Source: Acridotheres tristis
Taxonomy: Eukaryota > Chordata > Aves > Passeriformes > Sturnidae
NCBI GenBank assembly: GCA_037013685.1
Contig: CM072885.1
Location: forward strand, 69,977,785 to 70,041,784
Length of the DNA stretch: 64,000 nt
Direction of reading: 5' to 3'
The notes below the pieces were generated by a model. It made no database searches. It was not told where the DNA came from and was given only the letters and a program-made list of their open reading frames with translations. The position numbers were made by a program, and so were the translations under genes. Of this stretch, positions 12,701 to 25,271 are shown in pieces; the stretch's first letter is position 1; the number at the start of each line of letters is the position of its first letter.

Positions 12701-14183
12701 CCAACACAACTTTCATAAAAACTCAGAACAGCATCACCTCCCTGCTTCCAAAATTTCAAACTACAAACTATGACCACAGGGGCAGGAAATTTGAATCCAC
12801 TGGTTGTAACTTCCTTGGAAAAAGCTACTCTTAATTGTAATACCTTCTTTTAAGAGTATTTCTGATCTGAATTTTGTTGTTCTCATTAAATGACAGCAAA
12901 CTCTATTGCTTCCATTCAAAGGGAGCTTAGAGCATCTCTATCAAAGGAACTCCTTCCTGAGGGAAAATCCAGCATGACTTAGACAGGATCTGTTAGGCAG
13001 CACTGAAAAACTAAAAGATCAAGTGGAAAATATTTAAATTTAACTATAACTGTTCTCTACACTTCCATTTATACCTTAGCAGCTTCAGATGGAATTATTG
13101 CTTAGGTTTGCTGATGCAGCATACATTAAAAAAATCTTCTGACAAAAGCTTCAGGTGCATTGAAAATAATAATTAAAACCACGTTAAGTAAATGTCAGTG
13201 GTAGCCTCCAAAGCTTTGACATTAAAAAAAAAAATATGCAGTTAAAAAAGAATCTCTACAACTGCCTCTTCAGTGAAGCATAGTGAATTAACCTACTACT
13301 TTCTGAAAGGTTTAATGTAATAGTTTTATTATTCAGGAAAATGGGCAGGTTCAACAGCTCCACATATTTGGGAAGAGATCAAATGTAGATGAAAGCTCCC
13401 ACTTCAACCTTATTGACGTTTAATGAGACAATTTTACAGAGCTGCTGTTCCTTCTCTTATCAGCAGCCTCCTAAATCTCCTGGATTGTTAATGGCTTCTG
13501 TGAAGCAAATCAAATCAGCATCTGGTGTCTTGTAAAAACCAGTGCAGCAACATGTGCTGATGCCTGAACAAAATCTGATTTTGAGGTCAGAACGACAGAA
13601 ATTTCCCATTCCAGCAAATATTTTGTTTCCCGTTTTATTTTTGCTCCCCTTATCAGTTCAGTTGGAACTCACAGATGCAGAAAACGGAGTTTTCTGGTAT
13701 CTTGCTGTCACCTTTTGCTCACTGAAGGAGCAGCCTGGAGTGAGGAATGTCCTGGGATGTGGAGCTGCAGGGCTTGCCTCTGGCGTTCCCTGTCACTCCA
13801 AGCTGTAAGGGACGATGGATGTGCTCTCAGCACAGCCAGGAGTGTCTGGAGATCCACCCTGGCATTCCTCTCCAGTCCTCTGCTGGCCTGGATCAGGGGA
13901 AGGTGAGAGGTCATCCTGCATCCTCATGCTCTGTGCAGGATGCATTTGAAAACCATTTGAGGTTTTTTTTGGTTTTTTGCGGGTCCTTTTCCCAGAGGCC
14001 AGGACACAGAAAGCAGCTGTGGTGTGTCCCCTGAGCATTATCACAGATGTGCAAGCAAGCTGCTGAGCTGCTGCCTGTGGTGCTGCACAACAGCCACAGC
14101 TGCAATGTGATGCCTTGGGTTTTGCTTTTGTATTTTTCAGAATCTCTGCTGCTTGGTGTGTAACTCTGAAACTTCATGTCAGG
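9791..14183. other. Intron segment with conserved-looking AT-rich blocks
   Basis: No exon or repeat family was recognised. Two blocks, about 10200-10330 and 10600-10760, are AT-rich but not low-complexity and hold several TAAT/ATTA cores. They resemble vertebrate conserved noncoding elements, which is only an impression without an alignment. The GC-richer stretches near 10980-11200 and 11740-11960 contain random open frames. Confidence 0.35.
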
Positions 14184-14519
14184 TGTTAGTGAGGTCTCTT
14201 CACAGGGTGGTTGGACAAAACAACCCCTTCCCAGCTGGAGAATCAAGGACAGCTGGGACCCAAAATGCAGAAACAATGGCAAGAGAAAGGGGGCAAACCA
14301 GGGGCTGAGACCCCATAGCCTGGGGCTGTGGGTGGATAATTGACCCCAATATGGAGATGAACCAAAACCTATAAAAGTGCAAAAACTCGTGACCAGGATC
14401 CATCTTGGATATGATTTGGGTGTGGCCAGGCTCTTGCACTGCCCAAGGTGGATCCCTTCAATAAATTCCTATTTTTTTCCTTTTGCTCTGTCTGGTCTTT
14501 GTTGCCTTTCCAGGCAACA
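14184..14519 (+). mobile_element. Probable solo LTR of an endogenous retrovirus
   Basis: The segment has LTR layout. It starts TGTT and ends AACA (a matching 4-bp terminal inverted repeat), with a TATA box TATAAAAG at 14370-14377 and a polyadenylation signal AATAAA at 14460-14465. A T-rich and GT-rich tail (14470-14510) follows the signal. A perfect 6-bp hairpin (GTTGCC/GGCAAC, 14501-14518) closes the end. No gag, pol or env remnant is nearby, so it would be a solo LTR. I could not find a clean target-site duplication at these ends, so the 5' boundary is uncertain. Confidence 0.55.
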
Positions 14520-17500
14520 GATGCCCTGGGAGGATCATGTGCTGCAGCCTCACTGAAGGGAAGCAGCCTCTAGCTGAGACACAACAGTGAGGGATGTATT
14601 GCTGTGCCATCCTGGGAAGCCAGCAGGGATCAGAAAACCTCCCTTAACCAACAGGGAAATAAATATTCCTACTTGGGATTTACAGTGCAAGTCGGAGGGG
14701 GAAGGACAGGACCTGTGCTAACAACTCTGCTGGGTTTTGTTTGGAACAGACTGGGGGGAGCAAGTGGAGCTGAGCAACTTCCCACAGCTGGATGGGGATG
14801 GACTGGATGAAACAATTTGCTGCAGTATCAGTCCAGGGACAGGAGAGGAGGTAGATACCAAAGAAATTTGTAAACAAAATAGCAATAGAAGGAAAATTCA
14901 GCTTTAGGGAGGCTGAATCTATTTGTCAAACCAGCAAGCAGTCTTCTCTGAAAGAAAGGAGAAAATTGTTTCAGAAAAACTAGAGAAAATTCCAGAGGTT
15001 CTGGTGAATCACCCCCAAACCTCTGTGTTTTGGATGGAGAGGGTTTTGCAGCCATAACTGAATTATCCCACCCGACTCTGGGCTGTGGGGCTGTGTGGGA
15101 ACACGGATGTGCAGAGCTGACAGTGTGCACAGGGAGCAGAGACTGAGATGCACCACGGACTGAGTGCATAATTCAGAGTCAATAATTATCCTGCTGGAGA
15201 ACTAACCTCCAGAATTGTGCTGCACAGCTTTTTACTCTGCAGCTGCAAAAGCTACATGACTAAATGACAGCCCATGGGCAGAGCTGTCTGCTTCCTCTGG
15301 CAGCATTAATTGCAGTTCACATCATCCAGCACCCCCTGAAATAGCAGGTTCATGGCTTTGCCTCACAGGTCATCAGAAGAGCACTTTAGTCAATCTAAAT
15401 ATCAGGTGCATTGGTATAATTCTCCTGGTTTTCAGTTGACATTTCTGGAAATAGAGTAATTTTCTTGAATTACAAATGGAGGAACTAATGAATTGCAGTA
15501 AATTGGGGTTAGAGTGGGCATTTCAGGCATTCAGATATGGATGAATGTCACAGCATATTTAGATTATCTGCTTGTCAGACTCGAGAGGATGAATGTGCTA
15601 TGCAAGTCCCCTTTGTCAATCCTTGACATGTACATGGTGGCCATATCCTCACATGCTTTCATCCATTTTATTCCACCCCTGAAAAGCCAAAAGTAAATCA
15701 CTGTCTACCCAGCAAGACTGAGACAAAGAGAGAATATTTCTCTGAAAAATCACCTTGATTCAGTGCTCCTCAGACAACACACAGGTGTCCAAGGTGTGAC
15801 AGTACTCCTAAAATACCTTATGCTTTATTTAATATACACTGTTGTACCTTGATAATGCTATGACACACAAGGAAAGAATTGAGGAAATCTTTGTCTTCCT
15901 TTTTAACTTAAACCAGGGAATAATTTTTGCCTGAAGAAGCAGCTTTGACACTTCCTGATGTTTTCCATGTTCCTAATCTCCTTTAGTTTCACTCCATCAA
16001 AGCAACCTGCTATTGATTTCTACAGTGCAATGCCTTCTTAAAAGACTACACATTCATCTAAAATAGAAAACAATTTATGGATGATGCACTTGTTCTTTTA
16101 ATATACTATTCACAATTCACAGAGAAAGCAAACACCTGCTAGGGCACTAAGGATGTGAAAGATTAGGCTCAATGACCAGGCAAGCTGTCTTGTAACTCTC
16201 TGTGCCTGTGTCTCCACACCTTTTGCAAAGAAAAAGCTTTATCCACATGAAATATAATGTAAATGTTTAGGTGCAGAAAATTAATGGGACAACCATTTTT
16301 AAAATATTACTTGTAACAGACACCCAATTAATCTTTGTTACTAATATGTTACTAAGTTAGTAAGAAAAAAAGCTCTAAGTATTTAGCATTCAGGTTGTCC
16401 ATTATATCTTAATTTAATTAATTTGAGTCTGTTATACAATCTTTAGGTACATGATCATGTTTTATTTTTCCAGGACCCCAGTCCTTTACTGCATGGAGGG
16501 TGGAAAGCAGATTCATGATAATGAATAAGTTTCTGTATATCAGAGATAATTTTCATTGGTTGCAGAAGGTGGACACCATGAAATTTAATTCTGGATCTGA
16601 TTCTGTGAAGCTCCACCTGAGAAAAATGCCCTGAATACCTCTGATGCCATGCAGTGAATATGTTTAGTAAAAGGAAGGTCTTCACTTCCCACCTGAGAAT
16701 TCCTTTCTGTTGTGGGCTACAGTTGGTTATAAATTTGTCATCAAAAGCAGTCTTTAACTGTAAACTGACTTTTGATTAGCCACATTTTATATTAAATATT
16801 CCTGTGTATAACCAAGTTCATATGATGAGAGAAAATCACACAGTAAAACAGATCCTTCAGCAATTCTGTGCTTCAGCTGAGAGAATGAGCTTCAACTCTC
16901 ACTACAGCCATGACCAGGACACTCACAGGTATGAACACATTGGTTTTTTACTTTTACTCTATTCCACTTCATCTAATGAGCTTCCAAATGAAACACTTCA
17001 ATATTCAGATCCCACGTTGCTTAAAAAAAAAAAACTAATTGAACACAGCACCTCCAAAAAGAGAATATAATTGCAAAACTCATCCAAATATCCTATTATG
17101 TGCATATTTCTTGTTTAGTATTACTATTATTATGAAGATCTTTAGTGATGTAGTAACATAGTAACTTTGTTGACCTGATTAACTTTGGGATCTTTGCCTT
17201 CAAGCTTTTCTGGATAAATTGTGCTAACAGATGCTTTACTCTGCTTTACTTGTTTTAAACTCAGGAGCAAAGAATTCCCAGCATTACTGGAATAGCAAAA
17301 TGTTTTTCAGTTTATCCCTTCGAAGTGGAAAACAAGGCATTTTCAGAAGTCTTAGCAAGTCAGATAAAACCCCCAACTAAGATTCCACTGAGGACCTTTT
17401 CTGACTTGAAGAAATAATTTACCAAACGGCTGTGATTTCTCTTTAAAAGACATTAAAGGCTAGTTTTAGTTTCCAGAAAAGGGATGAACCCAAAGGTATT

Positions 17501-20500
17501 AGTATTTTCCTCCTAAGCTTTTGAGGGATGGGACTGTGATTTCTTTTATATTTGTATACAGAACAGAACCAGTTCTGAGCCCTTTACAGCATAAACAAAA
17601 TAATGGTGGCAGTGCATAATTATTAGAAAAGGGGGAAAGAATCCCTCTAGATTTTATAGAATGAGACACATGAAATGCCCAAAGCAAACACAAAAAAGAA
17701 TTTACATTAAAACCATAAAAAAATTATTTCTGATGAACATAAGAAAACATTCCATGGCTCTCAATAGGAAAGGAAATACTAAATAATAAATGGTAGAAGA
17801 GATGCTGTTCTCATTGACTGTGAAATTCCTTTCCATGCTTGTTTATTTCTTCACTCTACTGGGAGGCTCCAACAAGTAAAATCTAATTTCAACTGATGAT
17901 ACATGTGCTTGGAGTCTGATATTTCCTATTTTAAATGTGCTCATTTAATACTTAATGGATGAAATTCTGCTTTCAGTTTTACAGAAACCTGCGCATGAAT
18001 TTTATTGATTTCTTTGAAACCACTTTGACCTGGTTTCAACTAGAGGCTGGCCTAATATTGTTATTCTAACTGGATGGAAATGTGAAGATAAGAATGTATG
18101 ATTTTTCTTTTAATTGGGCTGGTTTGTGGTGTGTTTCAATTTTGATATTTGTGTTTCTGGGATGGAATATATTCATAAGCTAAGCAATAAAATTATTATT
18201 TAAAAATAGCAAATTCTTGATATTATTAAGGCAGATTGGGGGTTGTTTTAGGTTTTGGTTTTGTTTGTTTCTCTTGATATAGGCAGGACTGTATCTGTGA
18301 TTTTTCTGCACAAAACCCATTGTGTTCCTTCAGGCTTTATTACCACTCTGAGGTTGATTTCCTCCTGGTGGAGTATTCCAGGGCAAGGGAAAGGCACCAT
18401 TTCTGTTGTGCAATACACAGTGCAATGAATGCCTAGGATGTAAATGAAAACATTTAATTTCAGCAGATAAATGTCTGTTATGACAAGGCCTCCCCAGTCC
18501 AAAAGTGGAGGGAGGTCATGCTCAGACCCACCCTCTGACGTTCACTGTCAAAGGATGATTTAAATAACCCCATGTATATCAAAAGGATCTAGATTGTTAG
18601 CAAAAGGAATTCAGAGCAGGCAATGGTAATTTATTTGGAGCAATCAGTCACTGGCCCGTCAATGCCAGCAGAGTTCAGCAGGAATTTCATGGGTACAAAA
18701 ATGAGCTTCACCTTATCTAAGCCCAAAGGATTTCTAACAGCAGTAAGAACTACAGTTCCACTCTAATAATTTAATTTCAAGTGTGCTCAGATTTTCTAAA
18801 CTTACACTTAAGTCTCTGCTGCACTGCATCAGATTTACAGTGATATAAGCTAGTGAAACCTGAGCTGGCACAAAAGTGCAGTGGCAGAGTAGAGAGCCTG
18901 GTCAGGGGCCACCCCTTCATGTCATTGTCACTTGCTTCTTCACAGCAGCCTGAACAGCCAGTCCCCACACTCTAAAAGGGGTGACATTTTGTGCACGAAG
19001 GGCTGCAGGATGGTTTGCCACTTTCAAGGTCTCCCAGACACGTATTTAACCAGGGTACATCACAAACTCGGGGCTGGTTCAAACCCAGCTATTCCCAAAG
19101 CTGTCCCACACCATTCCAGATTTTTAAACCTTGAGATATAAATCTCTGTGTGCATTCCCTAGCAGTCATTTTTCCATGGAAGTCACGGATGCTGGAAAAT
19201 AAGAAAAATCAGATTTTTTCACAAGATTTCACATTCTCCTTGGCCCCTGCCAGCTCCAGACTGACATGGGGGCAGTTTCTCCCGAGGAATTCTGCTGCCT
19301 TTGGTTCTGGTTCACATCAAGAAGTGTTGAGGTATGTGTAAAAAGTTAACATTTCCCCCCTCTGAATCTCAAATAGTGCACAAAGTTCAAATGCACTCAC
19401 AACCAGACGTCAGAGTTAAGTTCTCCATGTCCTTGCTCCAGATACTTCATTTCTAAAAGCAGCCTGTTAATGTCAAACATTTCCATTCTAGCATTCAGAG
19501 ATTATGAGTTTATTGCAGCAGCTGTAATCTTCCTGTATTTCAAGGGAAATATATTAGGAGACATTTTAAATGCATTTTCCTCTATTAACATAAATCTTGG
19601 CATATTGTGTAATAAAATCAAATAACAGGGCATAAATTACACCAGAAGTCCTGAAACAATAAAAACAGTCCTGAAGGAAAAATAAAAATAAATTAAGATT
19701 TCAGGTTTAAAATTTTGTGTGGGAATGCAGTTCCTCACACCAGGTAGTCCTTCTGCCACCAAAAGCTGAGGTGCTACTAATGGGACACCAAGCTTTTCAC
19801 CATTAGGCTTTAATCCCTGCAGCTGCACAGTGTGTGGAAAACTTGAGTCTCCACTGTCTGCCTGCCTCTTGGTGGCTTCTGCAGGGCAAGTTCCATGGAG
19901 TCATTAGAAACAGGCTGAAATCTCCATTTCAAGCTGGTTTTTTTCCCCCCCCTTATGAACAGCTATAGTCTAGGTTGCTCAAAATTCAACTTGGGCAAAT
20001 TCAAATTAAACAGCGTGTGCTCAAGTACCCTCAGCGTTGTTTAAACTCTGCGAGGATGACAGTGCAGCATGAGAAAACAGAGATGGTAATTGACTATTAA
20101 TTCAACTAAATATTTCGGGTGATCCCTTCAATTAAAGTCCCCAGATTTACACTCCATATTTAGTTAGATTGTTGTCATGTCCTGACAGCAATTCAGGCTT
20201 GTTAGGGATTTATTTATGGAAACTTCCTTTCATTGCTGTGAGACTACAAATGATCTATTGTATGCTTGATTGTTTCAGATGCTCTGGTTTACATGACCTT
20301 TCTTCTAGCTGCATAGCTAAACTCAATATAGGCTGAGAAAATGCTCTGAACATCATTTCAAATAGAAGAAATTTCTATATACCCTTCATCCCAGTCTTCC
20401 CCTTTTTTTTGCCACTGCTTTGTTCACCCACTCTTCTTTGATTTCTGTTTAGGAGCCTGTCTAATGTTTTATTTATTGACCATACGGTTTCCAAATGAAA

Positions 20501-21172
20501 ATAAAAATAAGAAAGGAGGGAAATCAGAAGAGAGATATTACTTTACAGAACACCGTGTATGTGCTGAGGTCAGTGGAGTAAAGCTCTCCATATAGTAGCA
20601 AATCCAGTAACTTTTTTTCTGCCAAGGAACAAGTCTTTGTGTGCACGTCAAAGCACTCTCCCACTCTCACAGAACTTTCTCACACTCTTAGAAAGCTGAA
20701 AACTAAAATGAAGGTAGAGTTTCTGGGGCTGCAAATGCTCTGTTTTTGACTCTCATTATCTCTTTCTTTTGGCTTGTTCAAGTGCATTTTTAGTGTTTTC
20801 TTCCACATATGGTAAGGAGCCAAGGTAAGGTCTGCAGTCTGTAAGGACTGAAGCTCCAGGTAACCCTGCTGGCCCCTGTAAGGGGCTCCAGGAGGGTGAG
20901 GCAGGTGGGACACCGGGCTTCTCTCACCCGTGTTCAGCAGGAGCCCTGCTGGAAGGGCAAACACGAGCAGGGTTTGCTGCAGGCAGCCTTTTACACCATC
21001 TGGGGGTAAATAAAGGGGAGGCTTTTCTCTGGGCCAGGGAGCTGCATCTCTACATTTGGGTTTGTAAAGCCCAAGGAAGCTGAGCTCTGAATCCTTTCGG
21101 GTTGTGGCTGCACCTCCATCCGTGCTGGAAGCAAGTGGGGGGCAGTGATGCCACCTCTGCCTCTTTCCTGAG
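14520..21172. other. Intron segment, nothing recognised
   Basis: This is unique-looking, AT-leaning sequence. The block about 20070-20250 has several ATTA/TAAT cores and looks like a candidate conserved noncoding element. Open frames are short, and no transposon family was recognised. Confidence 0.35.
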
Positions 21173-21250
21173 CATCCTGTGACGACAAGGGGCTCTGAAG
21201 CCACAGCTCACCATCCTGTGACAACAAGGGGCTCTGAAGCCACAGCTCAT
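21173..21250. repeat. 39-bp tandem duplication
   Basis: Two adjacent 39-bp copies begin CATCCTGTGACGACAAGGGG and CATCCTGTGACAACAAGGGG. They are nearly identical, differing at about two positions, which implies a recent duplication. Because 39 is a multiple of three, it keeps a spurious minus-strand open frame open. Confidence 0.9.
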
Positions 21251-24200
21251 CCTGCAGGCTGAGTCAATCCTCGTCACAATCCTCTCCACTCGCCCTTGCA
21301 CTGCTTCTGCTGCCAGCTGCCTCCTGCTCTGAACAGCTCACATCCCCTCACAATCAGGACCAAAGGCAGGCACGTTGCCCACAGTTTTAAAGAAATGGTG
21401 GCAGTATTTTCTCCTTTTGTGTAGGCTTTACCAGCAAATCACTGGAAATCAGGTCACCCGATCTGCCCTGTGACAGTTCAGCTACAGCTGTCCTTGTGGG
21501 TGTGAGCCTCCTGTGACTCTTCACCTTCCCACAGCCATCTGTTCCAGGGGTCTGTCACCCTTGCTGTCGGATGTTTGGCTTTAAGGTCTAGCTGAATGCT
21601 CCTTACTGCAATTTTAAGACCATTGCTTTGCTTTTGCTGTAAGCACAGCTACATTTTAAACGTTGGAGAATGCTACTTGCTGCTTTCTCAGTCTTAAGGA
21701 GCTCCAAGTAGAGTGGAGTGATTACTACAGATGATACTTGGTTTTCAACACAGTGGTATGACATTCTCCCTATTTGCCCCAGGCTGATTTGACTCATGGT
21801 CACAGCTTCTGATTCATTACAACCCTCAAATCCTTGCTGGACAAAGTGATTCTCAGCCAGACAACCCCCAGGCTGTGCTCATGCCATTCATATCTTCTGC
21901 CTCATTGCCACAATTTCCACCAGTCAATGCTGTATATAACCTTTTTCTAAACAGAAGTGGTCTTTTTCTTGAAAGAACTGTCAGCTTACACCACTTCTCC
22001 AAATCACCAGGATCATTCTGAATGCTTATTCCATTCTCTGAACCCTTCTTGTCCATCCCAGTATAATATCACATTCTCCAGCCCATCATGAAAATTATCA
22101 ATTATTAAGCTGCCCCGTGTCTGGCAGAGCTCAGGGGCTAACAAAGGATATTTGCATATTGAGCCATTGTCTCTCTGCCTCTGTCTCTCTTATCTGCTCA
22201 GTTCTTCTCCTGAATCATTTTCCAAATAGATCCTCTTTGATACTTTCCTGTGCATGCAGTTTTCTCATAAATAGTTCCTGATTGAACTGGGAAGACTGGC
22301 TCTTTATTATTTACTCAAGACTAAGTGTTTCAATTCTCAAAAAACAATCCTCGATCTCACTGTAAAGCACCAAAACACTACAACTCACTTCAGAATAAAT
22401 AGCAAAATTGTTGCAAATTTCTTTGGTACTTCAGGTTAAAATCCAGCTTTAAACCTCCAGATCTGAGGTTTAAGTTTAGATAACTTCTGCTTTTTCATTC
22501 TTCTGAGCATCTTGGTGCATGATGCACTCAGCTGTGTCCAGCATCTGGTGTAGTTATATCTTATTTTTATTTATCTGCTTCTTCTGACCACAAAAACAAG
22601 CCTGGCCAACGGAAAGGAGGCCACCATCCCTAGGGTCAAGATGACTAAAATGAGCAAACCTCACAAAGTTAATGAAGGTAAAATTTGCAGAGTCTATGAC
22701 ACTGAGTACCTTAGGGAGTGCTTCAAGCTGAGGTGAAACTTTCTAGAAATGTGCAGTGGGCTGAACCAGGACCAGTTATCCTTGGACCCCCCTTGAGCCT
22801 GACAAGTTAATTTCTAACTTCTGTTATTTTTTCTGTCCTAGTGAAGGCTTTTGCTTTGAAACTTGGAGTCACACTATCGTCCCTGTTTTTATTACTAAGC
22901 AAGAAATTTATGACTCTTGGATATAAAAATGAGAGGAGAATGTAACCAAACACATTACAAAGACTCAAAAATATAAATTAGAAATACAAGCATTGCTTTC
23001 TATTTATTTTTTTTTTTTTAAGTTACAAGCCCAGTTCCATCAGGTTGTGAAGAAATCCTTTCATTTGAGGTGAAATATAGGTCATAATTTCTGAGTCCTT
23101 GGGCTTGGCAGCATGATTTTTGGCCTGTAGCTCAAAATGGAGCTGGCCATCTGCACTTTGGGAATCTATTACTGTTGTCAGAATCACACAGGGTATTATA
23201 GCAACTGCCCAAAGCAAAACCAAACCAAACCAAAATACTTCAAGATACTATAGTCATTATATCCATCTGCCCATCTATTTATAAACTAGTTTTCTGAGGT
23301 GCTCCACACATTCTGGAGGCAATAACTTGCCATTCCTGTTTATTTTTGCAGGTGTCCTTGAACCACGTTTAAAAAAAGCAAAACAGCAAAGGCTTGAGAA
23401 GGGGAGGACTTGTTTGCTGCACTGAGTGAAACAGTAGGTCCTTTTCTCAGAGCCTGAAAAATGATACATCAACTGCAGTGAAGAATTTCAGGAGTTGGTT
23501 CCACTCATTTGACACTTTGGGGAATACTAATTGAGCATTCAGTAGTTCAACACTGTGGGAGTGGGGTAAACCAATGCAGGAAAACCATCAGCCGTGGGGA
23601 AACCAATTTCCTCTCTCAAACTGATTGTTCCTGAATGTCAAAGGTGATCCCAAGAGATTCTACTTGCTGCTGACACATTCCAGAAATCATTTAATTTTCC
23701 CACCTCTTTATTTTTTTTAAATTTTTTTTTTTTTTAATTGGCAGAAGCAGGCAAGAGAGTTAAGGATCTCAAGGGCAAAAGAGAAATTTTATGGAAGAAA
23801 TGTTGAGAAGAGAGGCAAGGTAACTAACAAAGGGCAAAAATGCCAAACCTGCTTGTTTCCACTGCCCTTGGAACACTGTGCTGTCCATGTATATATGTGT
23901 GAACAAATAACTAGTGCATCTGCAAAAAGATTATTTACTGGACTGTGCTCTCTCTGCTGACTGGAAATAGAGTAGCTCTGTTGAACTCATTAGAATTCTG
24001 TCTTTGTGGCTGCTGAGCTCACTACAAAACTGAGATAAAGGTCCTTGGAAGATGAAGCCAGGAGATAAATGTTGATAACCTGCTGACGGTGGGGATGTGC
24101 CAGGTGCAGCCTTGCTCTTCAGCTGTCTTTGAGAAGCTCCCAGAAATGAAAGAACTACAGCAGAAGTAAAACCTTTTTGTGTTTCTCCTCCAAACCAGAG

Positions 24201-25245
24201 TTATCTGGCTGTCCCTGAGAGGAACAGTGATGTCCCTTGACAGTCACAAACACTTCTCACAAAGCAGGTGTTACAAGCAGAACTAACAACAGGCATCTCC
24301 TAGATGGTCCCCTTTCACACACTTAAAAAGGAAAACACACAATTATCATATTTGCATCATTCCTTTTCAAAACTCATCCCTCAGCAGTTTCAAAGACATT
24401 GCTTCATCTCTTTCTCATTTCCTGCAGGGATATCACTGTCATCTGGAAAATTTAAGTCCACCTGACAACAAATTTTCTGGTTGAAACTAACAGCAACACA
24501 GCAGCAGCTTCCAAACACTCTTTGCATGGCTTGGTTAGGAAGCCAGGATTAAAGACAGAGGATGTTTCTCTCCTTCACTAAAAGCCTGCACTTCAATGTT
24601 TTAAAGCTTCTAAAGCTGTGTGCCAACAGTATCATATCTGTCACTGGCAGCAGTATTCATTCTGCCAGTGGCAAAATTCAGCTATGGGAGAACTTGCTGT
24701 GGGTTTCTTTACGTTGTGGCAGATCCACCGTAGGTCATAATTTCTCACCTACCAGGTATTTTCCCTGGAATTTCAACACATGCAACTCTTCCTCACTTCT
24801 TTACAAAGTTTAGCAGGCCTGTCAACACCATTACCCCAGGATCTCACATTAATTAATCCATCCTCACAGCACTCCTTTGTTAGATGCCAGAATTTTCAGA
24901 GAGCTCAGACTCGACACCTCAATTGGAGCCAGACTGTCTCAAAAACTGAGTTTCTCTTTTAGTTTCTTAAAGAAGGTGCAAATTTTTCAAAGTTTCCAAC
25001 AACCCTAGCAGCAGTCTGCTGCCCAGATTGTGTGAGAACTCGAGGACTCGGCGTGCTGAACATCTTTTCTACCTGTGAACATTTTGGTGCCTAAAGCAGA
25101 GGTAATTTCCCTGTGAAGTGTGGCTGTCAGAGTGGGAGGCTGAGCTCTTTAGAAAATCTGGAGTTCTATTGTAAGGGCATCACGGCTCTGCAGGAGACAA
25201 AGCGACAGCAAGAGCGAGGAGCAGTGGAATGTTTGCGTGGCAGGT

Positions 25246-25271
25246 GGGGATGGGATGGGATGGGATGGGGA
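25246..25271 (+). repeat. (GGGAT)n pentanucleotide, G-quadruplex-capable
   Basis: Five G-runs of three or four are separated by AT dinucleotides. This meets the usual pattern for an intramolecular G-quadruplex on the plus strand (the non-template strand for plus transcripts, and the template for RERG). Confidence 0.85.

Noticed and set aside
20680..21204. 174-codon minus-strand open frame
   Set aside because: Its start lies in a 39-bp tandem duplication that keeps the frame open, and the composition looks random with no family resemblance.
22590..22800. Suspected processed pseudogene because of lysine-rich frames
   Set aside because: I could not match it to any gene in any frame, and no poly-A tail or target duplication was seen.
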